A DNA stretch of 64,000 nucleotides from DAOUKH01 sp964291475 (GTDB lineage Bacteria; Chloroflexota; Dehalococcoidia; SHYB01), in assembly GCA_964291475.2 (NCBI GenBank), contig OZ220083.1, forward strand, positions 1 through 64,000, read 5' to 3'. The notes under the pieces are model-generated. The model was not told where the DNA came from, ran no database searches, and saw only the letters and a list, made by a program, of their open reading frames with translations. The position numbers and the translations under genes are program-made. Positions 34,331-42,377 of the stretch are shown one piece after another; position 1 is the stretch's first letter, and each line of letters starts with the position of its first letter.

Positions 34331-35905
34331 CTAGTCCGCCTTGACGAGATCGTCGCGGAAGAGGTCCAGGGCGCTGACGACGGGGCCGCCGGCCATCTGT
34401 CCAAGGCCGCAGAGAGAGGCCGAGGCCACGACGTGCGCCAGCTCGCGCAGCTCGTCGGCGTCGGCGGATGAGCCCAGGGGGGCCATGCGGTCGAGGATTT
34501 CGACCATGCGGGGCGCGCCCTCCCGGCAGGGAGTGCACTTGCCGCAGGATTCGTCGGCGTTGTAGGCGGCAAGCTCGCGCACCACGTCGAGGGTCGGCAT
34601 CGAGCCGTCGAGCACGACGACGCCCCCCGCGCCGAGCACGGCTCCCGACGGGTGCATCAGCCCGGGCCGAATCGGTTCGTCGAGCATCGACTCCGGGAGC
34701 AACCCGCCACTCGGGCCCCCAGCAACGACGCCGGTCACGCGCCCGCCGTCCCGCGCCCCGCCGCCGACGTCGTAGACGATCGTCCGCAGCATCGTACCCA
34801 TCGGCACCTCGACCAGTCCCGGACGCCGAACCGCGCCGCTCAGGGAGATCAGCTTGGCCCCTCCGGCCCCGTTGCCGATCTCTGCGAAGGCGGCGGCCCC
34901 GTCCCGCAGAACGACGGCGGCGTTGCACAGCGTCTCGACGTTGTTGATGACCGTGGGCATGGCGAAGAGTCCGGACTCGGTGGGGAAGGGCGGCCGCAGC
35001 CTCGGCACGCGGCGTTGCCCCTCGACGGTGTTAAGGAGCGTCGTCTCCTCGCCGCAGACGTAGCCGCCCGCCCCGCGCCTGATCTCGATTTTGAAATCGA
35101 ACCCGCCGCCGAGGATGTCCTCGCCCAAGAGTCCCGCATCACGGGCCTGCTCGACGGCCAGCCGGACGCGGCGCTCGGAGAGCCGCGCCTCGGCGTTCAC
35201 ATACAGGAATCCCTTCGACGCGCCCGACGCGTAGCCCGCGATGAGCAGCCCCTCGATCAGGAGGTGCGGGTCGCCGTCCATGATGTGCCGGTCCTTGTAG
35301 ACGCCGGGCTCGCCCTCCTCCGCGTTCACCACGACGTAGCGCACGCCGCCGCGAGCCGCCCGCGCGCTCTGCCACTTGCGTCCCGCCGGGAAGTAGGCCC
35401 CGCCCCGGCCCAGCAGACCCGCGCGCAACACCTCGTCGATCACCTCCTCCGGGGTCATCGAGAGCGCCCGCTCCAGACCGGCGTAGCCGCCGCGTGCGAG
35501 GCAGGCGTCGAGGCTTTCGGGGTCGATATCGCCCGTGTTTGCGAGGAGGAGCCGGTGTTGCGCAGTCCAGAACGAACCGTAGTCAGACCCGGCGGCCGCT
35601 ACCGACGAGGGGTCGGCGGCGATCTCTGCCGCCTGCTCCGGCGTCACACGGTCAAGTCTGACCGTGGCCGCGCCGGGGTGCTCGACGGCGATGCGCGGCG
35701 ACAGGTCGTAGGCGCCGTCGCTTCCAACGGCCACGACGTCGACGGCAGCGGGATCGGCGGCGCCGCGGACGGCTTCGAGCACGGCCCCGCTTCCGACGGC
35801 ACGGTCGACGTGCGAGTCCTGGACCTTCAACACCGTCTTGCCGTTAGCACGCACCGCCTCGCGCTCGACCGCGGCCTTCCGGACGGATGTGAGCGGCGAC
35901 GTCAC
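34331..35905 (-). CDS. NuoF-like NADH-binding flavoprotein subunit of formate dehydrogenase
   Basis: The protein has 524 residues. An N-terminal thioredoxin-like segment is followed by the FMN/NADH domain (LLGRGGAYFPAGRKWQ about 164-179, NAEEGEPGVYKDR 194-206) and the C-terminal 4Fe-4S motif ESCGKCTPCREGAPRM (Cys454, Cys457, Cys460, with Cys499 as the fourth). This is the beta subunit type of soluble NAD-dependent formate dehydrogenases or bifurcating hydrogenases. Moves electrons between NAD(H) and the alpha subunit. 4 bp from the NuoE-like gene. Confidence 0.93.
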   Translation of the reverse strand: MTSPLTSVRKAAVEREAVRANGKTVLKVQDSHVDRAVGSGAVLEAVRGAADPAAVDVVAVGSDGAYDLSPRIAVEHPGAATVRLDRVTPEQAAEIAADPSSVAAAGSDYGSFWTAQHRLLLANTGDIDPESLDACLARGGYAGLERALSMTPEEVIDEVLRAGLLGRGGAYFPAGRKWQSARAARGGVRYVVVNAEEGEPGVYKDRHIMDGDPHLLIEGLLIAGYASGASKGFLYVNAEARLSERRVRLAVEQARDAGLLGEDILGGGFDFKIEIRRGAGGYVCGEETTLLNTVEGQRRVPRLRPPFPTESGLFAMPTVINNVETLCNAAVVLRDGAAAFAEIGNGAGGAKLISLSGAVRRPGLVEVPMGTMLRTIVYDVGGGARDGGRVTGVVAGGPSGGLLPESMLDEPIRPGLMHPSGAVLGAGGVVVLDGSMPTLDVVRELAAYNADESCGKCTPCREGAPRMVEILDRMAPLGSSADADELRELAHVVASASLCGLGQMAGGPVVSALDLFRDDLVKAD

Positions 35906-35909
35906 GGGT

Positions 35910-36341
35910 CTAGGACGCCGTCACCGCGGCGCGGACGCTCGCAGCCGTGGCGCGGCCACGGCTCTCGTGGTCGACCTCGACCACCGGCGCGGCGGCGCAG
36001 AGGAACGCGCAGGCACGCTCCTCGACCGCCGTAGATTGAAGGTTCGCGGCAGCCTCGCGCGCCGCCTCAAGTACTGATCGTGCGCCGTTCAGCAGGCAAG
36101 AGAGGCCGGTGCAGACTCGGACGGTGCGCTCGGCGGGCGCCTCGACGCGCAGCTCGGTATAGCTCGTCGCCGAGCCGTAGACCTCGCTGGCGGGGACGCG
36201 CAAGTGCCACGCCGCGGTCTGCAGCGCTTGCTCGGGCAGGTGGCCGAACTCATCGTGGATGTAGTGCAGCGCAGGCAGCAGGTACCGCCGCTCACGGGGG
36301 AAGCGCTCGATCAGGCGACGGCGAAGCTCACGCTGGTCCAT
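35910..36341 (-). CDS. NuoE-like 2Fe-2S subunit
   Basis: The protein has 143 residues. An N-terminal helical bundle (YLLPALHYIHDEFGHLPEQALQTAAWHL) precedes a thioredoxin-like domain with the 2Fe-2S ligands Cys77, Cys82, Cys111 and Cys115 (C-x4-C and C-x3-C). Gamma subunit of the NAD-linked formate dehydrogenase, co-transcribed with the NuoF-like gene 4 bp away. Confidence 0.93.
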   Translation of the reverse strand: MDQRELRRRLIERFPRERRYLLPALHYIHDEFGHLPEQALQTAAWHLRVPASEVYGSATSYTELRVEAPAERTVRVCTGLSCLLNGARSVLEAAREAAANLQSTAVEERACAFLCAAAPVVEVDHESRGRATAASVRAAVTAS

Positions 36342-36420
36342 TGGTCTCCAAAGAGAGACGAGCCTTGCACTGCGTGCCGCTCAGTGCACGGTTGCCGGTA
36401 TTGTAACCGGAGCCCCGGAG

Positions 36421-38259
36421 TCACCGGGCGCGGGGAACGGCGGCCGCCACCCCCACCACGTCGTCGAGCGCGAGCGCGTCGATCTTCTCGGCGGGGACCA
36501 TGCCGTCCGGCGACCAGCCGCGGGCCTCGTAGTAGGAGGCGATCATGCCGTCGAGCTCGGCGCGGGTGAGCGCCGTCCCCGCTCCGACGCCGGTCGGCAG
36601 CGCCTCTTCGAGCACGCGCGGCGGCAGGGTGTCGTCGGCGCGGGTCCAGCCCTCACGGACGTTGAAGAGCTTCTTCAGGGTGCAGATGCGCTCGCCGACG
36701 GTACGCAACTCCTCTGAGGACACGACCCGACCGGTGACCCATTCGTAGGCTTGGGCCGACTCAGCCCAGAAGTCGTCGAAGACCTTGCGCAGGAACTTGC
36801 ACCAGATCATCGAGTCGAGGACGGCGGCGTAGTCCTCGCTGCGAGCGGCCAGCGCCCCGCGGCGGTCGTCGACGCGCAGGCGGTCGACCTCAGCGGAGAA
36901 GTCGGCCTCGTAGGCCGACGACCGGTTGTGGCAAGCGCCGCGAGCGTTCACCGCGAGGCCGAGGGCCAGCGTCTTCAGGCCGCGCGGCTCGTAGCCCGGC
37001 ATCTCCAGGCCCTTCACGTGCATCGCCCACGCCTCCGACCCGCCGCCGACCTGTTCCGCGGCTTGGCGGACACCATCGGCGAGCAGGTCGCCGATGCCCG
37101 ACCGCGCGCCGATGGCCTCGATCATGCCAAGGACGGCCTCGCCGTCGCCGAACGCCAGCGGCTCGTCAACCAGTCCGCGCTCGGCGCATTCCATCGCCCA
37201 GGCAATTGAGGCCCCGGCGCTGATGGTGTCCATGCCGAGCTCGTCACAGGCGTGGGAGGCGCGGACGACGGCGTCCGGGTCGGACACGCCCACCAGCGGC
37301 CCCAGTGCATAGAGGCTCTCGTACTCCATGCGGGCAGTCTTCGTCTCGGACGCCTCGCCGTTGTCGACGACGGCGAGGACTTTCTCGCAGCCGATGGTGC
37401 AGTTGGCGCAGTGCGCGTCGCGGACGGTATGCGAAGCGTGCAGCGACTCACCGGTGACCGCCTCCGCGCCGTCGAAGGTCGACTGCCGGAAGTTCCGCGT
37501 CGGCAGCACACCAAGCCGGTTAAACGCAGCGACGTTGCCCATGGTGCCAAGCACGCGGTATTTCTCCGTCGCGGGGCCCAAACTCGCCCGGCTCAAGGCG
37601 CGGGCGTAGTCGTTCAAAGCCGTCGCGTCGGCGATCTCCACCGACTGCGTACCACGAACGGCAATCGCCTTCAGGCGCTTCGACCCCATCACCGCGCCCG
37701 GCCCGGTGCGGCCCGCCTGACGACCGCCGTCATTAGCGATGGACGCGTAGCGGACGAGCTTCTCGCCCGCGGGACCGATGCAGGCGACGCGGACGCGGCC
37801 CAGCCGCTCCTTGACCGCCACCTCCGTCTGCGACGTGGTCAGCCCAACCAGATCGCCCGCCGGCTCCAGCCGAACGTCACCCTCTTCGATCACCAATACC
37901 GACCACTCCGGCGCTTGGCCGTGGATAACCACGGCGTCGGCGCCCAGACGCTTGAGTTCGAGGGCGATGTGGCTCGACGACAGCGAGTCGCCGATGAAGC
38001 CGGTGAGCGGCGACTTGGTGACGATGGCGAACTTGCTCGTGGTAGTGAGCCGCGTGCCGGTGAGCGGGCTTGAAGCCAGAATCAGGGGGTTGTCCGGCCC
38101 CAGCGGGTCGGCGCCCGCCGGACAGTGGCGGTAGAGCAGATAGGCGCCGAGGCCGATCCCACCGACGAAGCGTTCCAGGACGTCGTCCGCCAGGGGTTCG
38201 TAGCGTCCCTCGCCGCTGGCGAGGTCGACGATCAGGACTCGTCCGAAATAGCCCTGCAC
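36421..38259 (-). CDS. Aldehyde ferredoxin oxidoreductase family protein
   Basis: The protein has 612 residues, a normal length. The N-terminal domain has FVGGIGLGAYLLYRHCPAG, TSKFAIVTKSPLTGFIGDS, and the tungstopterin region GRTGPGAVMGSKRLKAIAVRG. The 4Fe-4S motif CANCTIGC holds Cys284, Cys287 and Cys291, with a later Cys in MIWCKFLRK. Oxidises an aldehyde to an acid using a tungsten- or molybdenum-bispterin cofactor and ferredoxin. MoaD, MobA and formate dehydrogenase are in the same unit. Confidence 0.93.
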   Translation of the reverse strand: MQGYFGRVLIVDLASGEGRYEPLADDVLERFVGGIGLGAYLLYRHCPAGADPLGPDNPLILASSPLTGTRLTTTSKFAIVTKSPLTGFIGDSLSSSHIALELKRLGADAVVIHGQAPEWSVLVIEEGDVRLEPAGDLVGLTTSQTEVAVKERLGRVRVACIGPAGEKLVRYASIANDGGRQAGRTGPGAVMGSKRLKAIAVRGTQSVEIADATALNDYARALSRASLGPATEKYRVLGTMGNVAAFNRLGVLPTRNFRQSTFDGAEAVTGESLHASHTVRDAHCANCTIGCEKVLAVVDNGEASETKTARMEYESLYALGPLVGVSDPDAVVRASHACDELGMDTISAGASIAWAMECAERGLVDEPLAFGDGEAVLGMIEAIGARSGIGDLLADGVRQAAEQVGGGSEAWAMHVKGLEMPGYEPRGLKTLALGLAVNARGACHNRSSAYEADFSAEVDRLRVDDRRGALAARSEDYAAVLDSMIWCKFLRKVFDDFWAESAQAYEWVTGRVVSSEELRTVGERICTLKKLFNVREGWTRADDTLPPRVLEEALPTGVGAGTALTRAELDGMIASYYEARGWSPDGMVPAEKIDALALDDVVGVAAAVPRAR

Positions 38260-38261
38260 GG

Positions 38262-38555
38262 CTAGCCTCCCGCCTCGGCGGAGAGCACGAGGACGGCGTC
38301 GCCCTCGCGGACCGGCGCGCCGAGGTCGGCGACGAACGCGGCCCCGTTCACGTTGAGCGTGTAGCCTTCGAGCAGGCCTCCCTCGGCCTCCTCGAGCACC
38401 TTGCCCACCAGGGCAGGACGCTCCCGCGCCAGCGCAGTCAAGGCGTCGCGCAACGTGGCGTCTTGCGGGAGCGACAGCGCGACCGCGCTCGTTCCCGCGG
38501 CGAGCCGGGCCACGCCATAGAGCTCGACGCTACAGGCGATAGCGGAGGCGGCCAT
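38262..38555 (-). CDS. MoaD/ThiS-family sulfur carrier protein
   Basis: The protein has 97 residues from ATG 38555; the frame is open further but upstream sequence belongs to MobA. VELYGVARLAAGTSAVALSLPQ, GYTLNVNGAAFVADLGAPVREGDAVLVLSAEAGG is the ubiquitin-like fold ending in the diagnostic GG. Sulfur carrier for molybdopterin synthesis. One base separates it from mobA, and two from the AOR gene it probably serves. Confidence 0.9.
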   Translation of the reverse strand: MAASAIACSVELYGVARLAAGTSAVALSLPQDATLRDALTALARERPALVGKVLEEAEGGLLEGYTLNVNGAAFVADLGAPVREGDAVLVLSAEAGG

Positions 38556-38556
38556 G

Positions 38557-39168
38557 CTAGCCGCGCCCCGCTGCGAGGGCCGCCGCCCGGTCGAGGTCGT
38601 CCTGCGTGTTGACGTTGAAGAAGCTGAGCAGATCGGAGTCGAAGCGCCGGACGTCCGGCTCCTCGACGAAGCGGACGCGTACGTCGTCGAAGAAACGGGC
38701 AATCTTCAGCTCGTCGCGTTCGAGGCGGGCGTGGATCGGGGTCAGGCACTCCTTCGCGTACAGGGCGTGCGTCGGCTCGGGACGGCCCTCCACGCGGGGC
38801 ACGACGGCGTCGTAGCCGTCGGCGAGGCCGGCCATGTACTCGATCAGGCCTGCGTTCAGGAAGGGCATGTCGCCGGCGACCACCAACGACCAACGGTTCG
38901 TCGCCTTGGCGAGACCGGAGTAGATGCCGCCCAGCGACCCCTTGTCGGGGTAGAGGTCGAACGCGGTGCGAGCGTCGTCGGGTAGGGGGAGGCCATCGGC
39001 GGCGCCGGGCTCGGCGCCCACGACAACGATCTCGCTGCAGACCGGCCGCAGCCGCTCGATGACACGCGCAATGAGCGGTACGCCCTCAAAGGGCTCGACG
39101 AGCTTGTTGCGTCCCAGCCGGCGGCTCTTCCCCCCCGCCAGCACGACGCCGGTCAGCGGCATGGTCAT
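38557..39168 (-). CDS. mobA: Molybdenum cofactor guanylyltransferase
   Basis: The protein has 203 residues. The nucleotide-binding signature GVVLAGGKSRRLGRNKLVEPF and VVAGDMPFLNAGLIEYM define MobA. Attaches GMP to molybdopterin to make the dinucleotide cofactor used by formate dehydrogenase-type enzymes. First of the MobA-MoaD-AOR-NuoE-NuoF-Fdh run. The UGSC-partner paralogue ends 25 bp upstream. Confidence 0.92.
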   Translation of the reverse strand: MTMPLTGVVLAGGKSRRLGRNKLVEPFEGVPLIARVIERLRPVCSEIVVVGAEPGAADGLPLPDDARTAFDLYPDKGSLGGIYSGLAKATNRWSLVVAGDMPFLNAGLIEYMAGLADGYDAVVPRVEGRPEPTHALYAKECLTPIHARLERDELKIARFFDDVRVRFVEEPDVRRFDSDLLSFFNVNTQDDLDRAAALAAGRG

Positions 39169-39193
39169 GCCGCATTCTACCAGGAGTCTGAAC

Positions 39194-40207
39194 CTAGAAC
39201 GCGCCGCGAATCGCGACGGTCTGAGGCTGGCTGGCGACGCCGAAGCCCCAGGTGGGAATCACGGCGCTGAACGCGCCCGCCATCCCGCCCCCAACGACGA
39301 TGCGCACCGCCTCGGGTCCGGTGAGCGCGGCGACGGGGTCCCCAGTCTCTTCGTCACCGAGCTGCCCCACGCGCCGGTAGAAGTCGGCGGGCCGCCGCGC
39401 CTTCTCGTGGAGGAACGTCTTGACTTGATCCTTCGTCCAGCCCGCCCCTTCGAGCTGCGCAACGTGCTCGGGGCCCAGCACGACCACGAAGTTGCCGAAG
39501 CCGTGGCCGCAGTCGGCGATCGCCTCGGCGATGCGCGTCTGGACGACCTCCAGGGGCTTGTTGGTCAGGGAGTGCACCTGGTGCGGACTCAGGACGTTGA
39601 TGACGGTTACCGCGCTCTCCTCTGCCGAGAACCCCTGCTCGACGTGCAAGGGAGCCCACGGGGAAAGCTCCTCATTCTCGGCGATGCAGAACGAGTACTT
39701 GCCGGGGTGCCCCAGGCAGCTCATGTCGATCTCGCCGGGACGGTTGCCCAGCACGTTGATGTGAATCAGCCGGATAGCGCGCCCGATGGTGGCATTGGGA
39801 CGAAAGCCGGGGCCGAACAGGTTCGGCCCGCTGTTCAGTCCGAGCGCGTGCCGGATCGGACCGTTGACGATGAGCAGCTGCGCCGACCCACCCGTGCTCA
39901 CCGACGCTCCATGGATGTTGAAGTGGCCCCGGCACATGCCCTCGACGGCGGCTACGACGACGGGGAGGTATTCGGGTCGGCAGCCGGCCATGACGGCGTT
40001 CACCGCCACCTGTCCGGCGGTAATGGTTAGCAGGCGCGGCTCGATGACGCCGACGGTGTCGTCGGCTTCGAGGCCGGCGGCGGCAAGGGCGGCTTCGACG
40101 AGGTCGGAGCGGGGCGGGACGACGGGGAGGCCGTCGGTCAGGCCGTCTTCGAAGAAGCGCTCGATGGCGGCCCAGGCGTCATCGGCTTCGATGCGTCCGG
40201 TGGACAC
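39194..40207 (-). CDS. Hypothetical protein, paralogue of the UGSC-selenoprotein partner
   Basis: The protein has 337 residues of unassigned function. It is clearly homologous to the protein at 51764-52849: shared WTDGLPVIPP/LTDGLPVVPP, NAVMAGCxPxYxPxVVAAVE, LNxGxNLFGxGxRPNATIGRAIRL and GxPGKxxFCI segments. The conserved Cys in MAGC and in FCIAE suggest a catalytic or redox role. It sits in the leftward cluster between the DRE-TIM gene (24 bp gap) and mobA (25 bp gap) but has no UGSC gene next to it. Confidence 0.75.
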   Translation of the reverse strand: MSTGRIEADDAWAAIERFFEDGLTDGLPVVPPRSDLVEAALAAAGLEADDTVGVIEPRLLTITAGQVAVNAVMAGCRPEYLPVVVAAVEGMCRGHFNIHGASVSTGGSAQLLIVNGPIRHALGLNSGPNLFGPGFRPNATIGRAIRLIHINVLGNRPGEIDMSCLGHPGKYSFCIAENEELSPWAPLHVEQGFSAEESAVTVINVLSPHQVHSLTNKPLEVVQTRIAEAIADCGHGFGNFVVVLGPEHVAQLEGAGWTKDQVKTFLHEKARRPADFYRRVGQLGDEETGDPVAALTGPEAVRIVVGGGMAGAFSAVIPTWGFGVASQPQTVAIRGAF

Positions 40208-40231
40208 GGCGGCGGCGCGGCCTGGGCTGAC

Positions 40232-41653
40232 CTAACTGGCGGCGGAGGCGGGGGCCTCCGTCTTGGCTTTGGCCTTGGTGCGCTGCGCCTCGTACTCCTG
40301 GGCCAGGGCGTACAGCTCGTCGCCGTTGAAGAAGCTGTGGCGGGCGTTGCAGTAGCTCCCCGACGCCTCGTCCCATTCGCCGTCGTAGGCGGCCTGGATC
40401 TTGTCGTAGACGTACTTCACGACGCGGGTGGCGCTGGTGTATTTGTCGGCCTCGCCGGTCTTCTCCAGGTGCTTGGCGTTGAGGATCGCGACGATGCCCT
40501 CCGCGCCCGAAAGCGACCCCACCCGGTGCAGTTCCACGCGGTCGGCGCCCAGGACTTTGGGGTCGAACGGCAGGTAGATGTCGCCGCCCTCGGCCTGGGC
40601 CTGGCGCTCGACGCCGGCCTGATGGATGCCCGCCTGCGTGCTGAAGATGGCGTCGCCGATGATGGGCGACTTTATGTTCACGCCGCCGATCTCACTCTGG
40701 ATGAGGGCCGCCATCTCGCGCAGGGCGGAGAGGTTGAAGCCGGGGTCGCCGTAGAGCCGGATGTAGTCGGCGGTGACCTGTTCGAGGGTGGTGTTGCCGG
40801 TGCGCTCGCCGAGCCCGCCGAAGGCCACGTTGACCCGCCGCGCGCCGTAGCGCCAGGCGAGGATGCTGTTGGCGGTGGCGAAGCCGAAGTCGTTGTGGCC
40901 GTGCCATTCGAGCTCGGCGCCGGTCTCCGCCCGGATGGTGGAGATCAGCCGCGGCACGCCCATGGGCAACGACGCGTGGGGGTCGGGGAAGCCGATGCCC
41001 AGGGTGTCACAGATGCGGACCTTCGCCTTGCCTTCGGTCTCCCTCAGGACGCGCTGGATGAAGGGGATGACGAAGCCGTGGATGTCGGCCTTGGTGGAGT
41101 CCTCGAGGTGGACCCTCGGCCTGATGCCGGCCTCCATCGCCGCCATGATGGGCTGGAGGTACTTGTCGGCGGCCTCTTCCTTGCTCCGGTAGCCGAGCTT
41201 GTCGAAGATGTGGTGATCGGAGGCCGAGGCGAGCATCCCGGTCTCCTTGACCTTGCCGCCGGAGACCTCGGTGAGGAGCTTGATGTCCTTCGGCGTGGCC
41301 CGCGTCCACGTGGTGACTTGGGGGAAGTCGTAACCCCGTTCGAGAAGCTTCTCTAAACACCAAAGGTCGCGCTTTTGGTAGATGAAGACTTCGACCTGTT
41401 CGATGCGGCCGGTGCCGTTGTCGAGCTCGTGGAGGAGGTCGTAGTAGCGGAGGCGCGCCTCGTTGGGGAAGAGGGCGAAGTTGGGGTCCTGCGCGCCGTC
41501 GCGGAGGGTGGTGTCGGTGATGAGCTTGGGCTTGCCGTCGTCGGGAGGGAGCGCCGCCGGCTCGGCCTCGAAGGAGAGCGCGGGCATCTGGCCGCGGAAG
41601 TTGTAGAAGCGCTTCCGCGCGTCGATCTGACGGGGCTCGGCGGTCTGCGTCAT
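40232..41653 (-). CDS. DRE-TIM metallolyase (isopropylmalate/homocitrate synthase family)
   Basis: The protein has 473 residues. ITDTTLRDGAQDPNF is the metal-binding DRE-type start. RICDTLGIGFPDPH, ELEWHGHNDFGFATANSILAW (metal His pair) and VNVAFGGLGERTGNTTLEQV are family motifs. The C-terminal domain lacks the LeuA regulatory domain length. It condenses acetyl-CoA or a related acyl-CoA with an oxoacid, or cleaves such a product; substrate not assignable. First gene of the leftward cluster. A TATAAT box (minus strand 41704-41699) and copy B of the structured RNA lie upstream. Confidence 0.85.
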   Translation of the reverse strand: MTQTAEPRQIDARKRFYNFRGQMPALSFEAEPAALPPDDGKPKLITDTTLRDGAQDPNFALFPNEARLRYYDLLHELDNGTGRIEQVEVFIYQKRDLWCLEKLLERGYDFPQVTTWTRATPKDIKLLTEVSGGKVKETGMLASASDHHIFDKLGYRSKEEAADKYLQPIMAAMEAGIRPRVHLEDSTKADIHGFVIPFIQRVLRETEGKAKVRICDTLGIGFPDPHASLPMGVPRLISTIRAETGAELEWHGHNDFGFATANSILAWRYGARRVNVAFGGLGERTGNTTLEQVTADYIRLYGDPGFNLSALREMAALIQSEIGGVNIKSPIIGDAIFSTQAGIHQAGVERQAQAEGGDIYLPFDPKVLGADRVELHRVGSLSGAEGIVAILNAKHLEKTGEADKYTSATRVVKYVYDKIQAAYDGEWDEASGSYCNARHSFFNGDELYALAQEYEAQRTKAKAKTEAPASAAS

Positions 41654-41746
41654 CGAGGGCGTCCTTCTGAAGCGCTAGGCCCCGGGAACGTCGTCCCCAT
41701 TATACACAGGCGCGCCTCGGACGGGAGTGGGGCAACAACCCTGTCT

Positions 41747-41922
41747 CCTGCGCGTCCGCAGGGCATTGGGCCGCTCTCGCCATCCGCCGCCAGCAATAAC
41801 CCCGTCCCCTGCGCGTCCGCAGGGCGTTGGGTCGATACCGCCGCCCGCCGGGGCTGTCGCGCCCAGCTTCCACGCGTCCGTGGAGTGTCGCTACCGCATC
41901 CCGGCCAAAGAACGTACGTTCT
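41747..41922 (-). ncRNA. Candidate structured RNA with GGA hairpins (copy B)
   Basis: Minus-strand counterpart of the element at 20.7 kb. Hairpins with identical GACG loops after GG at 41869-41884 (TCCACG-GACG-CGTGGA), 41808-41823 (CCTGCG-GACG-CGCAGG) and 41747-41762 (same stem). Stem positions that are G-T in copy A are A-T or G-C here. Transcription would run into the 40232-41653 gene, so it could be a 5' leader or an independent RNA. Confidence 0.55.
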
Positions 41923-41957
41923 GACATCATGATAGCCACCTGTGGAGGAGGTGTCAA
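41909..41957 (-). promoter_or_regulatory. Strong promoter with overlapping LexA-like palindrome (copy B)
   Basis: On the minus strand TTGACA (41957-41952), 17-bp spacer, TATCAT (41934-41929), then the perfect palindrome AGAACGTACGTTCT (41922-41909). All elements match copy A, while the spacer and flanks differ, which argues for functional conservation. Confidence 0.75.
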
Positions 41958-42377
41958 GCGGGCGGTGGCGGGGTTGGACGCCCTCCCTCAGTCCCTCCCA
42001 GAGGGATGTTTAGGGGGCGGCGTTTTGTGGGCAACGTGTGGCGGTTGGCGCGGGGCCCCTCATCTCAATCTTCTCCCGGGGGAGACCTTTGCACAACGGG
42101 GCCGGTTGTGGAGGAACGGGCGCTTCGCGAAGCGCCCCTACAGGGGAGGGCGATCACAAGGGTCCGCCCCTACGGGTGGGGCATGGAAGTGCCGGCTATC
42201 GATGGCCGTTGGCGGCCGGCGGGGGGCCCCTCATCTCAATCTTCTCCCGTGGGGAGAAGAGGAAGACCTCCCGCGCCACTCCTCCGGCGCGCCCGTTGGG
42301 CGGCGCCCTCTCTCAAATCTCCCCCAGAGGGGGAGAGGGAAGAACCGCCCCGCCACTGCCCGCCCTCAGTCCCTCCC
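41958..42377. repeat. Intergenic palindromic-repeat tract left of the second IS
   Basis: No gene is seen. It contains a 76-bp unit (42010-42085) repeated after the IS, a GGGCGCTTCGCGAAGCGCCC hairpin (about 42119-42138), and a roughly 180-bp block (42155-42336) repeated at 47923-48112. Each block ends in the CTTCTCCC..GGGAGAAG and CTCCCCC..GGGGGAG palindromes. Confidence 0.7.
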
